Positions 1 through 9,539 of a stretch of 64,000 bases of DNA are shown here, piece by piece. A program made the position numbers and the translations under genes. The DNA is from an uncultured Lachnospiraceae bacterium. GTDB taxonomy: Bacteria; Bacillota; Clostridia; Lachnospirales; Lachnospiraceae. Positions within the stretch are counted from its first letter, which is position 1, and every line of letters starts with the position of its first letter. The notes under the pieces are model-generated. The model was not told where the DNA came from. It did no database searches and saw only the letters and a list, made by a program, of their open reading frames with translations. The stretch is from positions 26,247 through 90,246 of the forward strand of contig CAJUFQ010000013.1 in assembly GCA_910585625.1 (NCBI GenBank). Reading direction: 5' to 3'.

Positions 1-565
1 GAGTTGAGGCCGCGCTTCCCATGACCTTGCCAATCCTCCCGCCATGGATTAGGTACTCATAATTGCCTACCGTAAAGATAATCCGTCCCGTGGACTTGAT
101 GCGTTCTATCTCCGCAACCGTCTGTTCAAAAGAAAGCCCTGCCTGCTGCATCCGCACTGCCTCCAGCGTGAGGATTCCCTGAAGCACCGTGTTCACGGTG
201 GTGTCTATCACCTCAATCCTCACATCCGGATACTCTTCTTTCACAGACTGAACTGCGGTTCTCGCCGAATTGTACGAACCGCTGAATTTAACGGTAATGC
301 ACAGACAGATAATGTCCTTGCCTTCCTTTGCATAAGGCGTGAAAGCCTCCACATAATCCTGCACGGAGGGCAAGGATGATTTAGGGAACTTATCCGGGTT
401 ATCCACCATCTGCTGGTAAAACTCCCGGACTCCAATTTCTTCAATTTCTTTCTTATAATCCCTTCCATTGAACGTCACATAAAAGGGGACTACTTTTATC
501 CCTTGTTGCTTTGGTATTTCCTGCCCAAGATCGCAGGAACCGTCTGTAATAATCTGATACGCCAT
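1..565 (-). CDS. DegV family fatty-acid-binding protein (3' end outside window)
   Basis: Reading the minus strand from the ATG at 565 gives a protein starting MAYQIITDGSCDLGQEIPKQ, open to the window edge (about 188 residues seen). The TDGSCDLG start, the KFSGSYNSAR stretch and the VIDTTVNTVLQGILTLEAV segment are those of the DegV family, whose members bind a fatty acid between two domains and in Firmicutes serve fatty-acid kinase systems as carriers. The C-terminal domain is missing because the window stops. No fatty-acid kinase gene is visible here, so the partner is unknown. Confidence 0.85.
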   Translation of the reverse strand, partial: MAYQIITDGSCDLGQEIPKQQGIKVVPFYVTFNGRDYKKEIEEIGVREFYQQMVDNPDKFPKSSLPSVQDYVEAFTPYAKEGKDIICLCITVKFSGSYNSARTAVQSVKEEYPDVRIEVIDTTVNTVLQGILTLEAVRMQQAGLSFEQTVAEIERIKSTGRIIFTVGNYEYLIHGGRIGKVMGSAAST

Positions 566-602
566 GTTTTTTCCTCACTTTTTTTGATACGTTGCGTAGA
601 TG

Positions 603-1079
603 CTAAAACTCCTCCGCCCTGCCGCCGGTAACTGCGAGCAAATCCTGCACGGACAGACAGAGGGTCGTTCCGATTCTCCCACCGCTGATATATATTTTCT
701 CATAATCCAGGGCGGATTTATACAGAAATACCGGATATTGCTTCTTCATGCCCAGGGGGCTGCAGCCGCCCCGCACATATCCGGTCACAGCAGTGATGTC
801 CTTCACAGGAATCATCTCTACAGACTTCTCTCCGGCAATTTTCGCCGCCCTCTTTAACTGCACTTCCTGAGCTACCGGAAGAACAAACACATAATACTGT
901 CCGCTTTTGCCCTGCAGCACCAACGTCTTAAATGACTGTTCCGGGGGCGCGCCTGTCTTCTGCGCCGTATGCAGCCCGTCGATGAATTCCTCACATTCAT
1001 ATTGAAGCGTCTCATAGGGTATTTTTTTCTTATCTAAAATCCGCATGGCATTTGTCTTGATTTCTTTCTCTTTCGCCAT
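603..1079 (-). CDS. ybaK: Cys-tRNA(Pro)/Cys-tRNA(Cys) deacylase, YbaK/EbsC type
   Basis: The protein (158 residues from MAKEKEIKTNAMRIL) has the YbaK/EbsC fold signatures: a conserved Lys in the FKTLVL segment near residue 50 and the GGCSPLG loop in the second half. Family members hydrolyse mischarged Cys-tRNA(Pro) in trans. The upstream Met at 1112 is open, but the ATG at 1079 has a good Shine-Dalgarno (AGGAGG, 3-4 bases upstream), so I chose it. It is followed 37 bases later by the degV-like gene on the same strand, so the two may be cotranscribed. Confidence 0.85.
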   Translation of the reverse strand: MAKEKEIKTNAMRILDKKKIPYETLQYECEEFIDGLHTAQKTGAPPEQSFKTLVLQGKSGQYYVFVLPVAQEVQLKRAAKIAGEKSVEMIPVKDITAVTGYVRGGCSPLGMKKQYPVFLYKSALDYEKIYISGGRIGTTLCLSVQDLLAVTGGRAEEF

Positions 1080-1266
1080 CTTCCCTCCTATAGCTGATTC
1101 AGGCAAATGCATGAATCTTTGCCGCCTTAAAATGACAAAACGGAAGAAATGCTGACTCCTCAGCGCCTCCTCCGTCTCTGCTTCTCCTACCAGTCGTCAG
1201 ATTCTAAACAGCATAATAGCACGAAATATCCGTTGTGTCAACGCTGGCTGTTTTTTATGCAGACAA

Positions 1267-1288
1267 GGGCGCCGCACAAGCGGCGCCC
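1267..1288 (-). terminator. GC-rich hairpin after the PI-PLC surface protein gene
   Basis: A perfect 9-bp stem GGGCGCCGC / GCGGCGCCC with an ACAA loop lies 8 bases beyond the stop of the 1654-residue gene. The downstream minus-strand sequence is only moderately T-rich, so it may be a weak intrinsic terminator or an mRNA-stabilising 3' hairpin. Confidence 0.6.
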
Positions 1289-1295
1289 CCATTTA

Positions 1296-4200
1296 TTACT
1301 TTGTAATCTTTTTCCACATCAGCTTACTATATGCACCATATTTCAACTTTTTGCCAATCTTTGCATAGCTGCGGACTTTGACATAATAAGTCTTGCCTTT
1401 TTTCAGGTTTTTCAGCGTGTAAGAGGTCTTGGCCGTCTTAACTTTCTTAGCCCCTTTGAAAGACTTCTTAGGCGAATAGGTTATTTCAAATCCTTTCGCA
1501 CCCGTTTTTTTGACCGTCTTGCCAAGTTTTACAAGTAATTTCCTTCCTGGCTGATTTATGAGCTTGGAAATCTTATTTACCTGTGGCATGATTGTGAATC
1601 TCGCAGACTTACTGCCTTTAAACCCGCCTTTTCCTGTGACTTTTACCGTTCCCTGCCCAACTTTCTTGTTTCCACTGTAAGAAACGGTGTAATCTTTTCC
1701 TGCTTTCAGTTTCTTCCCTTTATAGGTCACCGTCACCTTGGGCTTCTGTGCTTTTCCATTATAAGAAAGCGTTGACTTAGCAAGCTTTAGCTTTGCCGGG
1801 CTGATGGAAACCGAACCCGGGCCTTCCTCTCCCGGATCTTCCTCTCCCGGGTTATCATCCCCTGGATTGTCTCCTCCCGGGTTATCATCCCCCGGATCTT
1901 CCTCTCCCGGGTTATCATCTCCTGGATTGTCTCCTCCCGGATTATCCCCTGGGTTGTCTCCTCCCGGATTGTCCCCTCCCGGATTATCCCCTGGGTTGTC
2001 TCCTCCCGGATTGTCCCCCGGATTGTCTCCTCCCGGGTTATCATCCCCTGGGTTGTCTCCTCCCGGATTGTCCCCTCCCGGGTTATCATCCCCTGGGTTG
2101 TCTCCTCCCGGATTATCCCCTGGGTTGTCTCCTCCCGGGTTATCATCCCCTGGGTTGTCTCCTCCCGGGTTATCTCCTCCCGGGTTGTCTCCTCCCGGAT
2201 TATCCCCTGGGTCGCTTCCTGTCTGGCTCTCTTTCCATTTCGCAGTCAAGGTTATGTCTGCTGTAATCGGCGTGCTTGCAAAATCAAATGCCATATCCTG
2301 TCCGTTTGCAAACCATCCTTCAAAATCATAGCCCTCTTTCTGTGGAGACTGCGGGGCTTTTGCTTTTTCCCCCTTCTTTACAGTCAGTGTTATGACATCA
2401 GAACCATTCTGCGGATTCAGCGTCACGGTAAACGTTAGTTTCTCCAATGCACCGACTGCTTCCTGCAGCATCTTTTCGGCATCTGCAACCTCTGCCTCCG
2501 TCGCATCTTCATCTGCGGCAGCCTGCCTTACTCCGTTCAGAGCTTCTTGCAGCAATGCCCAGGTTTCCGCGGTATAATCCTCTTCCGCCAGCTCTTGCGC
2601 GGCCTGGATTGCTGCATTTAACGCCGTCTTATCTCCGCGCTTTACTAAGGCATCTTTCCTTGCTGCAAGCGCATCCCTTGCCGCATCTACCTCTGCCTGA
2701 GAAACATCATTGCTGCCTGCCGCCGCTTCTGCGTTAGCCAGGGAAGTCTGTAACGCTGCCCAGCTTGCAGTCGTGTATTCTGCCTGCTTTAAGGATTTCA
2801 CCGAACCAATCAGAGCATTCAGGGAAGCCTTATCCCCCAGCCTTTCCAGCGCGTTCTTTTTTGCCTGCAGATTTGTGGCTGCCGCATCCACATCCGCTTC
2901 GCCCGTTGGCTTTTTGAGCTGCTGCCTGGCCGCCTCCAATGCCTGCTGGAACGCCTGCCAGCTGGAAGATGTATAATCTGCCTCTGCCGTCCCTGCCGTA
3001 ATCGTCTCTGCGGAAGAAATGACTGCCTGCAGATCGGCTGTGTCAACCTCAAGCTTTGTAAATACAGAACAGTGGAATATTACCTCCGCCGTCTGGCCGT
3101 TTAAAGTCACCGTCGCCGTCAGCGTAACGTCTGCGACTGGCTGGTCTGCCGCGGGCAGCGTCACCTTCCCGGAATTGTCAATGACTTCTGGCTTATCCGA
3201 AACCCAGGTTATTGTCGCCGCTCCGCCGCACGCCGTGGATGGAAGCGTGACAGATCCATCCGTAATGGTTAAGGAAAGGCTTCCGTCTTCTCCTTTGGTA
3301 ATGTCTAAATCTAGCGCGGCCTCCAAGTCTGCTTTCAGTTCTTCCTTGATGGCCTCTCCCAGGAACCCTGCCGCCTCTTCTTCACTGAGGGCCGTATCGT
3401 AAATACGGAAATCGCGGATACTGCCTTTGAAATCTTGATCGCCGTTTCCATTATGCGCATAGATAGCATTGCCAAGATAAGCAAATGCAATGCTGCCCAT
3501 CTCAGATATAGAATAATCTTCGGTGATGGTATTGATTTTCTCACCATCCTTGTAAAGGCTCATGGTCTTCCCATCCATGGTAATGGTAAGATGCGACCAG
3601 GTATTCGCTGCCGGAGCTGCAGTCTCGATGCAATTCTCTCCCTCGCTCCAGCCGCTCACACATGCATTGACATAAATCTTATTTGACTTATTCGTATTCA
3701 CAATAAAGTGCTTTGAGCCTCCGTTGCCCGGATTACATTCCGTACCGTTGCCAAACCCAAAGGCATTGCTGTGCGTTCCCTGCCCGTCCTTCACCCAGAA
3801 TGAAACCGTCATCTTGTCATTCCCAAGTATGCGGTCAAACACTGCTGCCGGCAAGGAAATATAACTGGTCCGTGCAGAACCGCCCGTGAGCGTCGCGCCA
3901 TTCTCCGCGCTGAAGCTGACGCCTGTCGCCGCAGCGTCATACTGGTTCCCTGAAGCGTCCTTGCTGTCTGCCGTCAGCGGGTAATGCGCAATAAGGTGTT
4001 CCTCAACGGAAGACGTATCCTCGGCATCCTTATCGTTATAGATTGCCGCTGCCTGCTCCGGGGCAATGGCACAGCCGTACACACGGAAATCTTTGATATT
4101 TCCTTTGAAATCATTGTCGCCGCCATATGGATTATGAGCGTATACTGCATTTCCAATGTACGCAAACACATTGCTGCCCATTTCCGCCGGGGAGTAATCC

Positions 4201-6260
4201 TCAGTGACAGAATCTACCTCTGTCCCATCCTTATACACAGTAAGCTTCTTCCCTTCCATCACGATGGTAAGATGGAACCAGGTATCAGCGTTTGGGGCGG
4301 CCGCCAGAATTTTTACCGGATCCGTCCCCCAGCCGTTCGGACATGCGCTGACAAAGAGTTCTCCTTTATTTCTATTATTTGTATTCACAATAAAATGCTT
4401 GCCGGAACTGCAGGCCGTACTTGAGCCAAATCCAAAAGCATTGCTGCTCTTACCTCGGCTATCCTTCACCCAGAAGGAAACCGTAAGATTATCATTTTCC
4501 GCCGTGCGGTCAAACATCGCCGTTGGAAGTGAGATATAGCTGCTAAGCTTCTCGCCGCCGGCAAACGCCGCGCCGTTAGCCTTATCAAACGTAACGCCCT
4601 TTGCCGTGCCGTTATTGTGGTTTCCTGAAACGTCGGCGCTGCTGGAAGTCAGGGGATACCAGCCCAGGAGATTTGCTTTCAGCTGCGCCGTGTTTTTGAG
4701 CGCGAACCCATGTTCCATAATTGCGCTCAGGGTTTCTGCCGCTGCCTTTACCTGTGTGTTGGAGACATTGTCTGCCCCTGCCTGCACAAGCCCTCTTGCC
4801 GTCTCAATCGCTTTCTTCAAAGAATCCAAGTTGTATTTTGCATTCGCCGCGTCGCTATAAAAATCCTCCGCCTCACGCAGCACGTCTCCTAGATCCGCAA
4901 AAACCGCATCCAGCCCTTTGACCAGAAGCGTCAGCTCTTTCTGCTGAGAATATTTTCCGCAGGATACCGTTGCCGTCAGGGTTGCCGTCACATCCCCAGA
5001 CATCGGGCAGACAAGCGTCGCTTTCGTGCCGTCCGTCTTCAGGACGCTCGCCGGATTGCAACTCCAGGCAATAGAAATCCCTTCCCAGCCTCCGACTTCC
5101 TCCCCGGAAACCGGCAATGCAGTGTCGGCCTCCACGGTAGCCGGGATTGCTGTTTCCAACGCATTTACAACTTCTGCGACTTCAAGCTTCGCCGATCTGT
5201 TACTCTGATAGACATGCCTTGCCAGTTCCTCCGTGGCAAAGTCCATGATAACCCAGCCGTAATGTTTGCCATACTCCAGGCTTCCATTGTTATAGTTTAA
5301 GAAGTTGGAGTTGATGGTTTTTGCTATTGATTTTGGCGAAGTAAGTATAGATGTTCCTGCCGAACTCATAAAGTTCAGGAAATACGTGGTCTCCGGGGTG
5401 ATATGGATGACCTTGCCATCTTCTGCCGTCATGCTCTGATTCGTCGTATGCGGCGGATTGTCCAGGCCTTTCTGGATGGCCGTCCATTTGTCTCCCGCGC
5501 CATATTTATACCGATCCTGCACACAATACCGTACCCAGCCATACCGGCTCACCCGATCGGGTCCCGTCCAGGGGACATCAACAACATCGGAACTTCCCTG
5601 GTCACTCCAGAACAGCCTTACGCCTTTGTCACCGGCAAAATCATCCGAAGCGCTATGGTAACGTCTTGCCAGGACAATCTTCTTTCGGACGTCCTTGAGG
5701 ACAATCCCCCCATTTGCCACACTCCAATATCCGGGGTTCTGATTGACATACTTATGGATATACTCCTCAACCTGTGCATCCGTGGCGTCTCCGTCATCTT
5801 TTTTCATGCTCATGACAATGGTCTCTGTGGGATGGGCGTCCAGAAACTCATAACAATCCTCCAATACTTCCTCCAAATACAGATTGCTCCCGTCTTCTGA
5901 CTTACAATCTGCTATGCCATGGACTAACCGCAGCCTCTCCCCGTCAGCCTCCATACGGATGTCCAGGAAACGTATGCCATTGCTCAGCTGCTCTGCTATG
6001 CTCGTATCCTGGCACTGTGCAGACGTTGAAGACGTCACTTTCTTCGTACCGCTGTCATGCGTCCCCGGAAGGTTAATCTGGGAGATTTTCAAATCGTCAT
6101 CCAGATATGACATCCAGTCTGCGCTGCTTACCCCTTCCCAGACGTCGGCTGCCGCCGATTTCGCCGCTGCCTCAGATTCCACCGGACAGAAAGTGATTGC
6201 TGAACACATTACGATCCCTGCCAGCGCCGCGCTAAAAATTCGTTTCCATTTTTTTCGCAT
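1296..6260 (-). CDS. Large secreted multidomain protein with PI-PLC X domain, two LamG domains, FIVAR and InlB-type repeats
   Basis: This 1654-residue protein starts with a signal peptide (MRKKWKRIFSAALAGIVM, Ala-rich cleavage near residue 33). Residues about 45-330 are a PI-PLC X domain: His68 in LPGTHDS and His114 in LVHGIAD match the two catalytic histidines. Then come an Ig-like segment (about 370-450), two LamG/concanavalin-like domains (about 527-743 and 757-963), another Ig-like domain (about 983-1067), three FIVAR repeats (about 1070-1273), an InlB-type repeat (about 1277-1345), a GDNPGG linker, and a Lys-rich C-terminal pair of MBG-like and Fn3-like domains. No LPXTG motif is seen. 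A TTG at 6266 is in frame, but AGGAGG lies 3 bases from it and 9 from the ATG at 6260, so ATG is favoured. It probably acts outside the cell on inositol phospholipids or GPI-type glycans; the substrate is inference. Confidence 0.8.
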   Translation of the reverse strand: MRKKWKRIFSAALAGIVMCSAITFCPVESEAAAKSAAADVWEGVSSADWMSYLDDDLKISQINLPGTHDSGTKKVTSSTSAQCQDTSIAEQLSNGIRFLDIRMEADGERLRLVHGIADCKSEDGSNLYLEEVLEDCYEFLDAHPTETIVMSMKKDDGDATDAQVEEYIHKYVNQNPGYWSVANGGIVLKDVRKKIVLARRYHSASDDFAGDKGVRLFWSDQGSSDVVDVPWTGPDRVSRYGWVRYCVQDRYKYGAGDKWTAIQKGLDNPPHTTNQSMTAEDGKVIHITPETTYFLNFMSSAGTSILTSPKSIAKTINSNFLNYNNGSLEYGKHYGWVIMDFATEELARHVYQSNRSAKLEVAEVVNALETAIPATVEADTALPVSGEEVGGWEGISIAWSCNPASVLKTDGTKATLVCPMSGDVTATLTATVSCGKYSQQKELTLLVKGLDAVFADLGDVLREAEDFYSDAANAKYNLDSLKKAIETARGLVQAGADNVSNTQVKAAAETLSAIMEHGFALKNTAQLKANLLGWYPLTSSSADVSGNHNNGTAKGVTFDKANGAAFAGGEKLSSYISLPTAMFDRTAENDNLTVSFWVKDSRGKSSNAFGFGSSTACSSGKHFIVNTNNRNKGELFVSACPNGWGTDPVKILAAAPNADTWFHLTIVMEGKKLTVYKDGTEVDSVTEDYSPAEMGSNVFAYIGNAVYAHNPYGGDNDFKGNIKDFRVYGCAIAPEQAAAIYNDKDAEDTSSVEEHLIAHYPLTADSKDASGNQYDAAATGVSFSAENGATLTGGSARTSYISLPAAVFDRILGNDKMTVSFWVKDGQGTHSNAFGFGNGTECNPGNGGSKHFIVNTNKSNKIYVNACVSGWSEGENCIETAAPAANTWSHLTITMDGKTMSLYKDGEKINTITEDYSISEMGSIAFAYLGNAIYAHNGNGDQDFKGSIRDFRIYDTALSEEEAAGFLGEAIKEELKADLEAALDLDITKGEDGSLSLTITDGSVTLPSTACGGAATITWVSDKPEVIDNSGKVTLPAADQPVADVTLTATVTLNGQTAEVIFHCSVFTKLEVDTADLQAVISSAETITAGTAEADYTSSSWQAFQQALEAARQQLKKPTGEADVDAAATNLQAKKNALERLGDKASLNALIGSVKSLKQAEYTTASWAALQTSLANAEAAAGSNDVSQAEVDAARDALAARKDALVKRGDKTALNAAIQAAQELAEEDYTAETWALLQEALNGVRQAAADEDATEAEVADAEKMLQEAVGALEKLTFTVTLNPQNGSDVITLTVKKGEKAKAPQSPQKEGYDFEGWFANGQDMAFDFASTPITADITLTAKWKESQTGSDPGDNPGGDNPGGDNPGGDNPGDDNPGGDNPGDNPGGDNPGDDNPGGDNPGGDNPGDDNPGGDNPGDNPGGDNPGDNPGGDNPGGDNPGDNPGGDNPGDDNPGEEDPGDDNPGGDNPGDDNPGEEDPGEEGPGSVSISPAKLKLAKSTLSYNGKAQKPKVTVTYKGKKLKAGKDYTVSYSGNKKVGQGTVKVTGKGGFKGSKSARFTIMPQVNKISKLINQPGRKLLVKLGKTVKKTGAKGFEITYSPKKSFKGAKKVKTAKTSYTLKNLKKGKTYYVKVRSYAKIGKKLKYGAYSKLMWKKITK
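1810..2220 (-). repeat. In-frame GDNPGG/GDDNPGG hexapeptide repeat tract
   Basis: About 410 bases of near-identical 12-, 15- and 18-base units encode Asp-Asn-Pro-Gly-Gly repeats linking the InlB-type repeat to the C-terminal domains of the surface protein. It is a flexible, acidic spacer. The high nucleotide identity between units makes copy-number change by slippage likely. Confidence 0.9.
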
Positions 6261-6325
6261 AAGCAATATCCTCCTCTTTCCCTTTCCGAAAGCTAATATA
6301 GGTTGCGTATATTATAGCAGATACT

Positions 6326-6360
6326 ACTAAAATTTACTAGTAGGAGCCTAAAATTTTAGT
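6326..6360. promoter_or_regulatory. AT-rich inverted repeat between trpD and the PI-PLC surface gene
   Basis: ACTAAAATTT at 6326-6335 is mirrored by AAATTTTAGT at 6351-6360, a perfect 10-bp inverted repeat with a 15-base centre, followed by a further TAGTAAAATTTTTAG echo. It lies between the stop of trpD (6411) and the start of the surface gene (6260). It could be an operator for the surface gene or a weak trp terminator; AT-rich arms favour an operator. Confidence 0.4.
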
Positions 6361-6410
6361 AAAATTTTTAGCATTTTCTATTTCATCCACAGCAGACAGC
6401 TTTTTTTGAT

Positions 6411-7421
6411 TCATTGATTAGATAGTTCCACTAACTTTTCCAGCACGCCGTAAGCCCTACCTGAATCGATAGACTCTTCCGACAAGCGAATCCCTTCTTC
6501 CATGCTGCTTGCAATCCCTCCTGCATAAAGCGTGGCCCCTGCATTCAAAAGCACGATATCCCTCTTTGCCCCTTGTACCTCCCCTCTGAGGATTCCGGCG
6601 GTAATCTCAGCATTCTCAGCCCCATCGCCGCCCTTAAGCTCCCCGAGGGAAGCCCGCTTGAATCCAAATTGCTCCGGCGTCACTTCATACGTAATTACCT
6701 CCCCCAGTTTAATTTCAGACACAACCGTCCTGCCTGTCAACGTGAATTCATCCATACAGTCCTCGCCGCTGACCACAAAGCCGCGCTCCACGCCCAGGTT
6801 GCTCATAGCTTTCGCAATCAGATCCGTCAGCGACGGGTCATAGACGCCCACGACCATGCACCTGGCGTCTGACGGATTTGCAAGAGGCCCTAAAATATTG
6901 AATACGGAACGGACTCCCATCTCCTTGCGCGCCTGCCCGACATATTTCATGGATTTGTTGAAACTCGGGGCAAACATGAAGCCCAGTCCCGCCTCCTCCA
7001 CGCATTTCTGCACCACCTCCGGCTCTGCCGTGATATTCACGCCTAATGCCTCCAGCACATCCCCTGCGCCGCTCTTGCTGGATATGGAACGGTTGCCATG
7101 TTTGGCAATCGGAAGCCCTGCGCCTGCCGCGACAAAAGCGGACGTCGTAGAAACATTAAAAGTAAAGGTACGGTCACCGCCAGTCCCCACCAAATCAACA
7201 TAGTTTTCCGTATTCGGCGCGATATGCATTGCTTTTTCCTTAAGCACTGCCGCAAACCCTGTCAGCTCCTCCAGCGTCTCCCCTTTCATGCGCATTGCCG
7301 TAAGGAACGCCCCAAGCTGCGCCTGCGTTGCCGCGCCGCTTAACATCAGGCTCATCGCCTGCTTTGCTTCCTCCTGCGTCAAGTTTTGTCTGTCCACTGC
7401 TTTCTGAATTAATTCCTGCAT
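6411..7421 (-). CDS. trpD: Anthranilate phosphoribosyltransferase
   Basis: The 336-residue protein has the full TrpD signature: DLVGTGGDRTFTFNVST (PRPP pyrophosphate loop), KHGNRSISSKSGAGDVLEALG (anthranilate site), and FMFAPSFNKSMKYVGQARKEMGVRS. It transfers the phosphoribosyl group to anthranilate, the second committed step to tryptophan. It is the last gene of the operon, 41 bases after trpA, whereas Firmicutes trpD usually follows trpG. Length is normal, with no fusion to TrpG. Confidence 0.97.
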   Translation of the reverse strand: MQELIQKAVDRQNLTQEEAKQAMSLMLSGAATQAQLGAFLTAMRMKGETLEELTGFAAVLKEKAMHIAPNTENYVDLVGTGGDRTFTFNVSTTSAFVAAGAGLPIAKHGNRSISSKSGAGDVLEALGVNITAEPEVVQKCVEEAGLGFMFAPSFNKSMKYVGQARKEMGVRSVFNILGPLANPSDARCMVVGVYDPSLTDLIAKAMSNLGVERGFVVSGEDCMDEFTLTGRTVVSEIKLGEVITYEVTPEQFGFKRASLGELKGGDGAENAEITAGILRGEVQGAKRDIVLLNAGATLYAGGIASSMEEGIRLSEESIDSGRAYGVLEKLVELSNQ

Positions 7422-7462
7422 AATTTCTACCTATCCCTTTCCTGATAAATTCATTTTAGCTC

Positions 7463-8260
7463 TTATAACTCGTTCAGTTCTTTCTTAAACGTCCGGCAAT
7501 ATTCTGTCGCTGCCTGCGGCTGATAATCATTTGCTTCCAAAATCTTGATGAAATGAGTGCCGACAACCACCCCGTCAATGACTTCTTTCATAGGGGCTAC
7601 GTCTTCTGCCTGCTCAATCCCAAATCCCATGATTACCGGAATCTTCGACATACGTTTTACCTCCGAGAGATAACGTACAATTTCTCTGTGGAAGTTGCCG
7701 CTCAACCCGGTAACTCCCAGACCGGAAATACAATACACAAACCCTCTGGCATTGTCGAGGATCTTAGGGATGCGCTCTGCCGACACTGGAGATACCAGTT
7801 CCACCAGAATGGGCGCGCCTTTCCTGCCTAATGCGCATTTCAGGTCATCCTGCTCCTCCAGCGGAAGGTCTGGGATAACCAGTCCGTCCACGCCGCTTGC
7901 AATGCATTCTTCCACAAATCTGTCCAGTCCGAAATGCAGCGCCGTATTATAATACATCATAAAAATAATGGGCATCCCCACGCCCTCCGCACGAATCTCT
8001 CTCATAAGGGCAAACACTTTTTCCAGTTTCGTGCCAAGCTGGATAGATTTATAAGATGCATTCTGGATGACGGGGCCGTCTGCCACCGGGTCAGAAAACG
8101 GTATGCCTATCTCCAGCACGTCGACCCCCGCCTTTTCCTGCGCCTTAATCAATGCTTTGCAGCCTGCCATATCCGGCAGCCCCGCCGTCATATATGTGAT
8201 GAAAGCTTTCTTTTTCCGCTCCTTTAACGTCTGCATTCTGCGTTCAATTCTATTTTCCAT
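7463..8260 (-). CDS. trpA: Tryptophan synthase alpha subunit
   Basis: The 265-residue TIM-barrel protein cleaves indole-3-glycerol phosphate to indole and glyceraldehyde 3-phosphate, passing indole to TrpB. Catalytic Glu50 and Asp61 sit in LEIGIPFSDPVADGPVIQ, and the phosphate loop is in IMGFGIEQAEDV. It starts 55 bases after trpB stops. Confidence 0.97.
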   Translation of the reverse strand: MENRIERRMQTLKERKKKAFITYMTAGLPDMAGCKALIKAQEKAGVDVLEIGIPFSDPVADGPVIQNASYKSIQLGTKLEKVFALMREIRAEGVGMPIIFMMYYNTALHFGLDRFVEECIASGVDGLVIPDLPLEEQDDLKCALGRKGAPILVELVSPVSAERIPKILDNARGFVYCISGLGVTGLSGNFHREIVRYLSEVKRMSKIPVIMGFGIEQAEDVAPMKEVIDGVVVGTHFIKILEANDYQPQAATEYCRTFKKELNEL

Positions 8261-8315
8261 AATATAACCTCCAATGATAATTTCATTATTGACAGCCCAA
8301 GCATGGTCTCCCGGC

Positions 8316-9509
8316 TTATTCCGGCTTGCCAGACTGCCGCGACATATAATCTGCCACCGTGTGGACGTCTTTGTCGCCCCTTCCGGAAAGGCAGATAATC
8401 ATGATTTCATCTTCTTTCATTTTCTTCGCCTGCTTTTTCGCGTATGCGATGGCGTGCGCGCTCTCAATCGCCGGTATGATGCCCTCCAGCCTGCAAAGTT
8501 CCTGCAGGGCGTCCATTGCTTCTGCATCCGTAATAGAGACATATTCCGCCCTGCCGCTGTCTTTAAGGTAAGCATGTTCCGGCCCCACGCCAGGATAATC
8601 CAAGCCTGCCGATATGGAATGGGCAACCTGGATATTCCCAGCTCCATCCTGCAGGAGATATGAACGCATCCCATGGAACGTCCCCGGCTTGCCGACCGCC
8701 ATAGCGCTTGCGTGCTTCCCAGTCTCAATACCCAATCCTGCCGCCTCCACGCCAATCAGCTTTACCGACGGCTCTGCGATAAAATCCGCAAACATGCCGA
8801 TAGAATTGGAGCCGCCGCCTACACATGCCATCACCACATCTGGCAGCCTTCCCTCCGTCTTAAGAATCTGTTTCTTGCTCTCCCTGCTGATGATGCTTTG
8901 GAACTCTTTCACCATTTTGGGATAAGGGTATGGCCCTACAGCAGATCCAATCACATAGAATGTATCCTCTGCCGTCTTCGCCCAGGTGCGGATTGCTTCA
9001 TTCGTGGCGTCTTTCAATGTACGGCTGCCCGATGTCACACATTCGACAGCTGTGCCCAGCATTTCCATACGGACTACATTTAATTCCTGCCTCCGCATAT
9101 CCTCCTCCCCCATATAGACTGTACACTCCATGCCAAAGAGCGCAGCCCCGGTCGCTGTCGCCACGCCATGCTGCCCAGCCCCGGTCTCAGCAATCACTTT
9201 CTTCCTGCCCATTCTCTTTGCCAGCAGAAGCTGACCAATCACATTATTAATCTTGTGCGCCCCGGTATGGTTCAGATCCTCGCGTTTGAGGTAAATTTTC
9301 GTGCCGTACTCCTGGCTGAGGTTTTCCGCAAAATAGAGGGGCGTCTCCCTTCCCACATACTGCCTCATGTAATAATCATACTCCTTCAAGAATCCTTCCT
9401 CATGGATAGCTTCCTCATAAGCCGCATCTAGTTCTTCCAACGTATTCATCAAGGACTCTGGCACAAACTGGCCGCCAAACTCACCATAATATCTCTCACT
9501 TTTTCTCAT
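8316..9509 (-). CDS. trpB: Tryptophan synthase beta subunit
   Basis: The 397-residue PLP enzyme joins indole and serine to make tryptophan. Lys86 in LNHTGAHKINNVIGQ is the PLP Schiff-base residue, and GGGSNSIGMF binds the cofactor phosphate. It is the short TrpB1 type that pairs with TrpA, consistent with trpA directly downstream. Confidence 0.97.
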   Translation of the reverse strand: MRKSERYYGEFGGQFVPESLMNTLEELDAAYEEAIHEEGFLKEYDYYMRQYVGRETPLYFAENLSQEYGTKIYLKREDLNHTGAHKINNVIGQLLLAKRMGRKKVIAETGAGQHGVATATGAALFGMECTVYMGEEDMRRQELNVVRMEMLGTAVECVTSGSRTLKDATNEAIRTWAKTAEDTFYVIGSAVGPYPYPKMVKEFQSIISRESKKQILKTEGRLPDVVMACVGGGSNSIGMFADFIAEPSVKLIGVEAAGLGIETGKHASAMAVGKPGTFHGMRSYLLQDGAGNIQVAHSISAGLDYPGVGPEHAYLKDSGRAEYVSITDAEAMDALQELCRLEGIIPAIESAHAIAYAKKQAKKMKEDEIMIICLSGRGDKDVHTVADYMSRQSGKPE

Positions 9510-9539
9510 CTTTCCTCACCTTTCCTGCAACTTCTGTCG

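Noticed and set aside
1810..2220. CRISPR-like regular repeats
   Set aside because: Units are 12-18 bases, codon-phased and without unique spacers, so this is a protein-coding repeat.
1804..2331. Plus-strand ORF encoding PGLSPPGLSSPG repeats
   Set aside because: It is the complement of the in-frame GDNPGG repeat of the surface protein; composition and lack of ribosome site show it is a shadow.
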